Position numbers and translations under genes: made by a program
Part shown: positions 26,883-34,326 of the stretch, piece by piece
Numbering within the stretch: the first letter of the stretch is position 1
How the letters are laid out: each line of letters opens with the position of its first letter
Source of the DNA: Planctomycetota bacterium
Lineage (GTDB): Bacteria > Planctomycetota > Phycisphaerae > UBA1845
NCBI GenBank assembly: GCA_024276605.1
Contig: JAJRWX010000017.1
Span: forward strand, 1 to 53,553
Reading direction: 5' to 3'
DNA: 53,553 nt
Notes under the pieces: model-generated
Database searches by the model: none
What the model was told of the DNA's origin: nothing
Seen by the model: the letters and a program-made list of their open reading frames with translations, nothing else

Positions 26883-29800
26883 TTGGCAATATTGAGAACT
26901 ACGGCGATTGCGGTCATGGTGATTGCTGTCTTCCTGTCGGCTGCACCGTCGGTGTTGGCAGGCGATGGGTCCGTACAACTGCAACACGCCATCAAGTTAT
27001 TCGATCAGGGTGATTATGCGGCTGCGCAGGAAGTGCTTGTGGCTATCGATCGGGCGAAGCTTGGGCCAAAAGAGCAGGCAAGCCGTGATGATTATCTTCA
27101 GCGACTTCAAGAAGCGACGTTGATGCAGGAAAAATCGCTACGCGACCTGGAAGATGCAGAGGCGGCTATTGGCGCAGGTGAAAAGGCTCAGGCGCATGCG
27201 TCGTTGCAGGCTGTGCTTAACAACGAATACACATCTCAAGGTGTACGTGAGGCTGCCGATCGATATATGCGGGAGCTTCATCAAGATACTCATCAAGAGG
27301 GGCATCGATCATCGCCACCTTCGGATGAGGTGGACCGCGTGCAAGTGTTAGTTGGTGAAGCAGACGAACTGGTTCGCACAGGACGCTATGAAGAAGCTAG
27401 GCGTCTTTATGAGCAGGTTATCTCCATCGTACCTGGTCATCCCGAAGCGGTGGATGGTTTGCGTATGGTGACGGAGCATCAGCGTAACCTTGTCGGTACG
27501 CGCGCCGATACGCTTGCGGAGCGTCTGCGTCGTCAAGATGCGATTAACTGGCAACGCAGTGTGGCTCAATTCCGTGATGCCGAGTCTCAAATTCGGCAAT
27601 TTGTCCGACAGAAGCAATTTAATCAAGCCAATCAAATGCTGGTGCGCGCGGGTCAAATTGTTGAAGCTGGGAAGCAATTTGCCGACCCTGCAAGTCAGTA
27701 TGATGCTTTGAAGTCGGACTTTGTATCACTATCGGATTTAGTGCGTGACGAGGAGCGTCGGTACAATGAAGAGGTCGTGGCCAATACCCGTCGTGAGATT
27801 GAGCGGCAACGACATGACCGTCTTATGCAGGTCGAAGACAATCGCTCTCGCCAGGTCGAGTCGTTGATGGAGCAGGCGCTACAGCATCGCAAAGATGGTG
27901 ACTTGGACGCTGCAGTGAATGTTCTCATGCAGGTTACGGTTATTGACCCTCAATATAAACCTGCTCGATGGTTAATGGATACGTTAGACGATCAACGACA
28001 ATATCAACAGTCTAGGAAGACGCGTGATATATACTATAGCAAGATGCGCGGCGCGCTGGAGGATGTTGAAAAGGCGAAAATACCGTGGTATGAGGAAATT
28101 GAATATCCTGACGATTGGCTTGAACGATTAGCCATGCCGACCCGTACACGCCCCGGCCAGTCCCGTATGGACAGTTTATTGCTTGGTGCGTTGGACCGAA
28201 AAGTACCGGCGGATTTTGATCGTGTACCTTTCGGTGAGGTGATGGAACGATTGGTAGATGCGAATGATATCAATATTCATGTGAACTGGCATGATTTACA
28301 ACTGGCTGGTGTGGACCGCGAGGCGACGATCGATTTACAGCTGCCTCGTGAAATTACACTTAAAAAGGTGCTCACTGAGGTGTTGGAGCAGGCCGGGGGA
28401 GGCAAAGTCGATCTGGGTTATGAAGTCTCTGATGGCATTATATCCGTAGCCACACGCGAGCGGCTAGATCGCAATGTGTTCATGCGTGTTTACGACATTG
28501 CAGATTTGTTGATGGAAATCCCCAACTTTACGAACGCGCCTATGGTGGACCTACGCTATGCTACGGCCCAGCCTAAGCCCATAAATCCGGATGCTCAGCC
28601 GTGGGCGGTGGGTGACGACGACGATGACGAAGAGGAGTTTGATCCCGAGCGTAATAGCCGGGTTCAAAAAATGATTCAACTTATTCAAGACACTATATCC
28701 CCCGACAGTTGGCGTCAAAAAGGTGGCACGGGAGGATCAATTCGTGAAATCAACGGCCAATTGGTCGTTACGCAGAATGCCGCTGCGCAGCGACAGATTC
28801 GTGGCTTGTTGGATCGCCTGCGTCAAGAGCGGGCCATTCAGGTAGCGATAGAAGCATTGTTTATTACGGTGTCCAGCCATTATCTTGAAGAGTTGGGGAT
28901 GGATCTCGACATTGTGTTAAATTCGGGTAATGCCGGATTTGATTTCATCAATTCCGGTGGCGGTATAGCTACGGATCCTACTCTTGGCAATCGCCTGCTG
29001 TTGCCACGCACATTTTCTCGACTTGGTTTCACGCCGAACGTACCTCCTTTGGGGACGGTGTTAGGCACGCCAACGACGGCGGCCAATCAGCCGTTTTCAC
29101 AGGCTTTTTTGGTTCCCCAGGCTGCAGGCGGCTCAGGGAGTCAATTAACACCTGTGCCGGTTACTTCAGGCTTATTGGGTATTACCGATCCTTCGTTGTT
29201 GCCGAGCGATGTGCCTGGTAGCTTCGGTGGGCAGTCGATTGGGCCCGCACTGAGCATTTTTGGGAGCTTTCTCGATAACATTCAAGTTGATTTCCTTGTG
29301 CGGGCTACCCAAGCAGATTCACGATCTACGGTGTTGACAGCGCCGCGTTTGGTTGTATTTAACGGCGGTTCCGCTTGGGTGGCGGTCACCATACAGCAAA
29401 ATTACATCTCTCGATTGCAGCCCGTCGTGAACCAGGGAGCCGTCGCACAGGCTCCCATTACCGGTACAATCGATGCCGGTGCGAGTTTGTTTGTTAGAGC
29501 GACGGTCACCGCTGACAAACGATATGTGATGATGTTACTTGCCCCTGGTGTCACGCGTTTGCTTGGTCTGCAAGCCTTCGAGTTTAGCGGTGGTACCGGT
29601 GCGGGCCAAGCGTTTCTTCAGTTACCCACGTTATCCGCACAGCGGATGCAAACCGTCGTGTCCGTTCCAGATGGCGGAACGTTGTTGATTGGTGGGCAAA
29701 AGCTTGCGAGTGAAACTGAAGTAGAAGCCGGTGTACCGATTCTGTCTAAAATTCCCGTACTCAAACGGATTTATTCCGCTCGTTCGATGGTTAAGGATGA

Positions 29801-29888
29801 GCAGACTTTGCTCATTCTGATCAAACCAAAAATCCTTATCCAAAGTGAGCAAGAACAACTCGCGTTCCCCACGTTTTCGCAGCGATAA
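26883..29888 (+). CDS. Secretin (outer-membrane pore) with long helical N-terminal region
   Basis: 1001 aa from TTG, set by the upstream AGGGAGG. A signal peptide covers residues 1-27 (cut after VLAG or nearby). Residues 28-440 are mostly helical with repeat-like pairs (FDQGDYAAAQEVL; GRYEEARRLYEQVISIVPGHPEA) suggesting tetratricopeptide units. A small N-domain follows at about 445-510. An acidic run of about 13 Asp/Glu-rich residues lies near 578-590. The secretin domain occupies about 640-990, ending with the family core PDGGTLLIGGQK and VPILSKIPVLKRIYSAR. Secretins make the gated ring through the outer membrane in pilus, type II and type III systems. Its neighbours suggest a pilus-like or type II-like apparatus. 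Confidence 0.92.
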   Translation: MAILRTTAIAVMVIAVFLSAAPSVLAGDGSVQLQHAIKLFDQGDYAAAQEVLVAIDRAKLGPKEQASRDDYLQRLQEATLMQEKSLRDLEDAEAAIGAGEKAQAHASLQAVLNNEYTSQGVREAADRYMRELHQDTHQEGHRSSPPSDEVDRVQVLVGEADELVRTGRYEEARRLYEQVISIVPGHPEAVDGLRMVTEHQRNLVGTRADTLAERLRRQDAINWQRSVAQFRDAESQIRQFVRQKQFNQANQMLVRAGQIVEAGKQFADPASQYDALKSDFVSLSDLVRDEERRYNEEVVANTRREIERQRHDRLMQVEDNRSRQVESLMEQALQHRKDGDLDAAVNVLMQVTVIDPQYKPARWLMDTLDDQRQYQQSRKTRDIYYSKMRGALEDVEKAKIPWYEEIEYPDDWLERLAMPTRTRPGQSRMDSLLLGALDRKVPADFDRVPFGEVMERLVDANDINIHVNWHDLQLAGVDREATIDLQLPREITLKKVLTEVLEQAGGGKVDLGYEVSDGIISVATRERLDRNVFMRVYDIADLLMEIPNFTNAPMVDLRYATAQPKPINPDAQPWAVGDDDDDEEEFDPERNSRVQKMIQLIQDTISPDSWRQKGGTGGSIREINGQLVVTQNAAAQRQIRGLLDRLRQERAIQVAIEALFITVSSHYLEELGMDLDIVLNSGNAGFDFINSGGGIATDPTLGNRLLLPRTFSRLGFTPNVPPLGTVLGTPTTAANQPFSQAFLVPQAAGGSGSQLTPVPVTSGLLGITDPSLLPSDVPGSFGGQSIGPALSIFGSFLDNIQVDFLVRATQADSRSTVLTAPRLVVFNGGSAWVAVTIQQNYISRLQPVVNQGAVAQAPITGTIDAGASLFVRATVTADKRYVMMLLAPGVTRLLGLQAFEFSGGTGAGQAFLQLPTLSAQRMQTVVSVPDGGTLLIGGQKLASETEVEAGVPILSKIPVLKRIYSARSMVKDEQTLLILIKPKILIQSEQEQLAFPTFSQR

Positions 29889-29998
29889 GTATTGTTGGTT
29901 GGATCGCGATAGCTGTTGATTAGGTTGTATCTGTAAGCCGTTTGTCCATGGGTGTAACGCCGGACTGAGCTTTACCTTTAGCAAACGAGCCGCCTATC

Positions 29999-31030
29999 GT
30001 GTTGATTCACCGAAACGCATTATGGTTGCTTGCCAATGGCATCTTTTTGGTTTGGCCATTGACTACTGTGTTGTCCCCTGACATGGGTGTAGCGTGTTTT
30101 CCGTTGTCGTATGCCGGTTCAATTGACATAGATACTGCTTGGGAGCCGCAAGCAGCTCGCCATACGGGAACTGGTCGTGCTCCGGTCGATGCAAAGACGC
30201 GTATCGCACCATTTTCTCCCAAGCCGTTCCAGCCAGGGATACGAATCGATTGGCTTCATAATCGCGTAGAGCTGGATGCCAAGGTTGTCTTGCGGAAAGG
30301 AGCGCTCGAACTGCTCGTATGTAGTCCCGGTACGCGTGAACACGAGAGTATTCTAGTCTGTCCAGCTAAACCATCTGCGATTTACCAGGCGCTAGGACTG
30401 ATCGGTCTTACGCCGGGGCATCCCGTTTCTTACGACCCTAAGGCGGAACAATTAATTCCTCCGGCAGGAGAGTCACTACGGTTGAGCGTGCGCTGGCGCG
30501 ATGGGGGGGAAATCAAAACCGTTCCTGTGGAGCGCTGGCTTCAATTGCGAGACGAACAAAAATCACCAACTGCGATGGACTGGATGTTTACCGGTTCCAT
30601 GCGTACGAGTGACGGTCGGTTCGCCGCAGATTTGGAAGGGACGATTATTTGCGTTGTGGATTTTGCCTCGGCGCTGATTGGTGTTGGGGCATTGCACAGT
30701 GACAGCAACGAATTATTGTGGTTACAGGCCTTTGAGAAGCGCATTCCCCCCAGAGATACTGCCTGCACCATTATCCTCGAAAGTGCGACGCGACATACCA
30801 TAGGTTTAATTCTTTGGAAAGACGGTACACTCATGCGTGATGATCAACCGGCGACAATTCAAGAGTTAGCCAAAATGGTCAAAGCATTAGTGCGAGATCG
30901 TCGGCGGGTGGTTATCAATCTGGGGATCGCTAAGGGCGTATCCGAAAAGCTTGTGGATGAGATTGTGGCCTCGTTCGTGGTTGCCGGTGTGGACCGCTCG
31001 CTGGTGAGCCTGATGAGGCTTGGTGTTTGA
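29999..31030 (+). CDS. Exported or anchored protein of unknown function
   Basis: 343 aa from GTG 29999, with no strong ribosome site, so the start is uncertain. The N-terminus has a hydrophobic stretch (about 7-26, ALWLLANGIFLVWPLTTVL) fitting a signal peptide or anchor. The middle is beta-rich. The last 70 residues (WKDGTLMRDDQPATIQELAK then VVINLGIAKGVSEKLVDEIV then AGVDRSLVSLMRL) have the alternation of the periplasmic domain of ExbD/TolR-like proteins, but only weakly. It lies 110 bases after the secretin and 71 before kdsD, so it may be the last member of the pilus-like cluster. Confidence 0.68.
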   Translation: MLIHRNALWLLANGIFLVWPLTTVLSPDMGVACFPLSYAGSIDIDTAWEPQAARHTGTGRAPVDAKTRIAPFSPKPFQPGIRIDWLHNRVELDAKVVLRKGALELLVCSPGTREHESILVCPAKPSAIYQALGLIGLTPGHPVSYDPKAEQLIPPAGESLRLSVRWRDGGEIKTVPVERWLQLRDEQKSPTAMDWMFTGSMRTSDGRFAADLEGTIICVVDFASALIGVGALHSDSNELLWLQAFEKRIPPRDTACTIILESATRHTIGLILWKDGTLMRDDQPATIQELAKMVKALVRDRRRVVINLGIAKGVSEKLVDEIVASFVVAGVDRSLVSLMRLGV

Positions 31031-31101
31031 CATTTATTCCATAAAGAGACGAATGGCTGGTAAAAGTTGAGTCGCCAAGCCTTTTCGCAGATAATGACGT
31101 T

Positions 31102-32142
31102 ATGCCACAAACCTCTATGAAACAGTCACAGCGTGATGCCCGGAACGCGGGCATCAACCCATCGGACGATGTCCTCTTGGGTTGCGGTAAAGCCGTCCTG
31201 GCCGCTGAATCTGAAGCCATCGTGGATGCCTTATCGCGTTTGGGTGATGCTTTTGTGGGTGCCGTTCGGGCTTTGGTTAACTGCCGTGGGCGCGTTTGTG
31301 TCACCGGTGTTGGCAAGGCGGGTTTGATTGGGGCGAAAATTCAGGCCACGCTCGCCAGTACGGGTACGTTATCTTATAGCCTGCATCCGGTTGAAGCGCT
31401 TCATGGTGATCTGGGCATGGTGCATGGAGATGACGTCGTAATGGCACTAAGTAAGAGTGGCGGCTCGGAGTTGGTGCGATTGCTACCGATACTAAAAAAA
31501 ATGGGGTGTAAAATTATCCTGTTGACCGCCCGTGTTGAATCACCCGCAGCGGCGCATGCCGATTTTGTGCTCGACATCGGATCGACGGAGGAGGCTTGTC
31601 CTTTGCGACTGGCCCCTAGTTCATCTGCAGCGGCTATGTTGGCAATTGGAGATGCGCTGACGTTGACTGTGATGCAGTGTAAAGCTGTGCAACCGGAGCA
31701 ATACGCTTCGTACCACCCAGGTGGGGCGTTGGGCCGGTTTCTGATGAAAAACGAACAGATCATGCGTACGGGTGCTGATTGCCCCTGTGTGCATGAGAAG
31801 GTTACACTGGGACAGTGTTATCAGGCGATTCTTGATGCGCCGCATCGGGCTGGGGCTGCTGCGGTGGTTGATGATAGTCATAAATTAGTAGGTATCATCA
31901 CGCATGGTGATTTTTTCCGCATGTTCAAAAATCATGAACAAGCCGCGGATCGTCCGGTTTGTGATGTCATGACCAAAGACCCTAAACGAATTAGCCAACA
32001 GGGTAAGGTAGTGGATGCGTTGGCATTAATGCGTCAATATGCCATCGATGAATTGCCGGTAGTAGATGATGACCATACGTTGGTTGGCTTGATTGACATT
32101 CAAGACCTCGTAGCTAAGGGATTTCTCGGGATTACGGAGTAG
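31102..32142 (+). CDS. kdsD: Arabinose-5-phosphate isomerase (KdsD/KpsF/GutQ family)
   Basis: 346 aa. Interconverts ribulose-5-phosphate and arabinose-5-phosphate, the first step to Kdo. Residues about 45-185 form the SIS sugar-isomerase domain (GVGKAGLIGAKIQATLASTG; ALSKSGGSELV; LAPSSSAAAMLAIGDAL), followed by the conserved YHPGGALGR segment and two CBS motifs (about 220-340; VCDVMTKDPKRI begins the second). The length matches E. coli KdsD (328 aa) plus a short N-terminal addition. Kdo synthesis fits an organism with lipopolysaccharide-like surface sugars. Confidence 0.92.
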   Translation: MPQTSMKQSQRDARNAGINPSDDVLLGCGKAVLAAESEAIVDALSRLGDAFVGAVRALVNCRGRVCVTGVGKAGLIGAKIQATLASTGTLSYSLHPVEALHGDLGMVHGDDVVMALSKSGGSELVRLLPILKKMGCKIILLTARVESPAAAHADFVLDIGSTEEACPLRLAPSSSAAAMLAIGDALTLTVMQCKAVQPEQYASYHPGGALGRFLMKNEQIMRTGADCPCVHEKVTLGQCYQAILDAPHRAGAAAVVDDSHKLVGIITHGDFFRMFKNHEQAADRPVCDVMTKDPKRISQQGKVVDALALMRQYAIDELPVVDDDHTLVGLIDIQDLVAKGFLGITE

Positions 32143-32301
32143 TGGATCACTGCGCCGACTGTGTAGTATTCTTACTTTGTAACCTGGCAGCGTCATCACT
32201 AATTCATCAGGATAATTCGAATCTCAGGCCGCCATATAAAGTTAGCGCATACTCTACCCTGGTGACGTTGACCCTGCGTCATCAACATTCATAATGACCA
32301 C

Positions 32302-32952
32302 ATGCCTTCACCGTCTAATACACGTGACAATCCGAGCGACGATTTCCTGATAACTGCGATGTTAGCCGGTGACACGGCAGCCCTAAGGAAACTGATGCAG
32401 CGGTATGACCGACTTGTGCGCTATCATATATACCGCATCTCAAAGAGTCGCTGTCTTGCTGATCCCCATTGGCTTGAGGCTATCGCTTCGGAAACGTGGT
32501 CAGGGTTTGTGGAGAGGTGTCGGACTACATCGGGTGAGGCGATCGATTCCGTCCCGGCGTTGCTGTCGCGGATCACCAGGAATCGGAGCATCTCTGCGTT
32601 GCGTCGCGTCATCGGCACAGAGCAAACGCAATCCCTGGACGCCGAAACTGGCACGATCGATCAAAACCTATCCGCCGACGAGGATCAACAACCTAGTGTT
32701 GTGGCTGAGCGTTTGGAACTTTTGGAATTCTTGCGAGAAAGTTTATCGGACTTAGAAGAAGCGGATCGAAGTATCTGTGATGAACTGCCGCTCATCATGG
32801 AACGCCGTTGGAAAGAGGCTGGTAAGCGGCTGGGCATGAGCGAATCGACGCTTCGGTCGCGTTGGCAGGTCATTTTAGGCAAACTTCAACGGACCTTAGC
32901 CAAAAAAACCGGAGAAAATATCGCGCCGAAGGCCTCATGGAGCGACTTATAG
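32302..32952 (+). CDS. ECF-type RNA polymerase sigma factor
   Basis: 216 aa. Region 2 lies in residues about 20-95 (LRKLMQRYDRLVRYHIYRI then PALLSRITRNRSISALRR); an acidic linker with Gln/Asp follows, and region 4 is at about 145-195 (WKEAGKRLGMSESTLRSRWQVILGKL, the helix-turn-helix that reads the -35). It directs polymerase to a special promoter set. It is followed after 48 bases by a gene for a small membrane protein that fits an anti-sigma role. No -35/-10 pair specific to it was recognised upstream. Confidence 0.88.
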   Translation: MPSPSNTRDNPSDDFLITAMLAGDTAALRKLMQRYDRLVRYHIYRISKSRCLADPHWLEAIASETWSGFVERCRTTSGEAIDSVPALLSRITRNRSISALRRVIGTEQTQSLDAETGTIDQNLSADEDQQPSVVAERLELLEFLRESLSDLEEADRSICDELPLIMERRWKEAGKRLGMSESTLRSRWQVILGKLQRTLAKKTGENIAPKASWSDL

Positions 32953-33000
32953 ACTGTGAATGGACGTGTAGAGTGTGGATTTCTACCGGAATAAGGTGAT

Positions 33001-33459
33001 ATGACGCAACCTGATCACAAGCTTGACCCTATCGAGCAGACGCTAGCGGAGCTTGCCGAAGCTGAGCAAGCCGGCGTGTTTCGAGCGACGCGTTTGGATG
33101 AATGTGCGCTTCTAATGGGTGGTCATGTTGCTACGCGACCAGCTTGGTTGAAGTGGGGCAAGCATTGGGCAGCACTTGCAGCCATGCTGGGTCTTACCAT
33201 AATCGTATGGTCAGCCATGTTCAACATGCAGCTCAATCAAATCGACTCGGCTACGAATCGGTCGGTTGTGTTAACTGATCCCGAGACAGGTATACACAAC
33301 GTCGGTTGCGATGGCGACTTTCTTCGTTGTTTCAATGGTCCTACTATATTGGCCGCCGCAACCTGTAAAACATTTGACTTCGACCTCGATGGTGACATCG
33401 ACATGCTCGATATGCAAACCTACCAACAGAACTGCCAGGGCTTGCGACGCAATCGTTAG
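33001..33459 (+). CDS. Small single-TM protein with external dockerin-like calcium loop (possible anti-sigma)
   Basis: 152 aa. AAGG lies 4 bases before TGAT and the ATG. Residues 1-58 are cytoplasmic and helical (EQTLAELAEAEQAGVF), one TM covers about 61-82 (WAALAAMLGLTIIVWSAMF), and about 70 residues are outside. Those end with FDFDLDGDIDMLDMQTYQQNC, an EF-hand/dockerin type I calcium loop (Asp at loop positions 1, 3 and 5, then DMLD). Cysteines at the end may pair. Position straight after an ECF sigma factor makes an anti-sigma role likely, though the cytoplasmic part lacks the zinc-binding HxxxCxxC signature. Dockerin loops bind Ca2+ and cohesins in other systems; here the partner is unknown. 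Confidence 0.78.
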   Translation: MTQPDHKLDPIEQTLAELAEAEQAGVFRATRLDECALLMGGHVATRPAWLKWGKHWAALAAMLGLTIIVWSAMFNMQLNQIDSATNRSVVLTDPETGIHNVGCDGDFLRCFNGPTILAAATCKTFDFDLDGDIDMLDMQTYQQNCQGLRRNR

Positions 33460-33714
33460 AGCAGAGCAAAAGAATGGTGGGATGAATTATTCCACACAAT
33501 ATCTAACCAGTCCTGCTCCTGGTTTCAAATAATTTATCCTCATCTGCCCGTGCTGTTCAGGTTGGACGTGTCTGGTCTGTCGTCGTCCACGGTCGTCTGC
33601 CTGTCTTAATGAGCAACGAATGCACCGATCTGATTTCAGGTCTTTTCTTGGGCTACCAAGATGGAATTAAACAAGTGTTACCCTACGTGGTAGGCGCGTG
33701 ATGTCACGCCATGA

Positions 33715-34134
33715 CTACTGCCCCGTGAATCCAGCTTGTAATTGTGCGTAATCTTTCATTGTGATGCTACCATCGGCGTCAACGTCAAAGCATGGGCACG
33801 GACTCGCGTCGATACCCCCATCCGGCCCCATGAAACAGATGGTAAACAATTGATGATCGAAGCGATTGACCAGCCCATCATCGTTGCAATCAGTTGGCGG
33901 CAACTCGGACCAAAAGCCGCCCGACAGCGTGAAAATACCACCTTGCATGACGCCTGCATCTGGCTGACCGATTGTTCCTGACAGTTCGAATTCGCCACCA
34001 GTGCTGCGCAACACACCGCCGCCATCGATACTGGAACGGGTGATTTGGTAGTCTGACTGACCGAGTGTTGTCGTAGCTACCTGGCTGAGAACACCGACCA
34101 ATATGGCCGTACAGATTTTGGTTCGTCCGATCAT
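33715..34134 (-). CDS. Exported dockerin-type protein
   Basis: 139 aa. Signal peptide about 1-25 (VGVLSQVATTTLGQ). Then a beta-rich segment typical of planctomycete exported proteins (SSIDGGGVLRSTGGEFELSG), and two calcium-binding loops: DCNDDGLVNRFDHQLF and DVDADGSITMKDYAQL, forming a dockerin type I-like module at the C-terminus. It has no enzyme domain, so it may serve as an adaptor or anchor in a cell-surface or secreted assembly. Convergent with the sigma/anti-sigma pair; the nearest stop is 255 bases away. Confidence 0.82.
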   Translation of the reverse strand: MIGRTKICTAILVGVLSQVATTTLGQSDYQITRSSIDGGGVLRSTGGEFELSGTIGQPDAGVMQGGIFTLSGGFWSELPPTDCNDDGLVNRFDHQLFTICFMGPDGGIDASPCPCFDVDADGSITMKDYAQLQAGFTGQ

Positions 34135-34203
34135 TTGGTTCCTCCTGCTTCTGCCGCATGCTGAGATACGGCACGTATTGCGTTCATGGAATTTGAGGCG
34201 CTA

Positions 34204-34326
34204 TTAGTGTTGGTGGGTTCGCGAAGTTGCCAACCCATGCTCTGTGCAGTGTTTTCGGTGGTTTCCAGGAGCCATAGCCATGCTGTCCTCATGTTCAATC
34301 CTTTCTGGTAGCTTATTTTCTTCCAT
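34204..34326 (-). CDS. Possible 40-codon frame overlapping the end of the fibre-like gene
   Basis: ATG 34326 overlaps the final codons of the upstream gene by 14 bases, with AAGGAAAC about 7 bases before it, so it could be translated by coupling. The 40-residue product (MEENKLPERIEHEDS..., His-rich at the end) is not recognised. It may be chance. Confidence 0.22.
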   Translation of the reverse strand: MEENKLPERIEHEDSMAMAPGNHRKHCTEHGLATSRTHQH

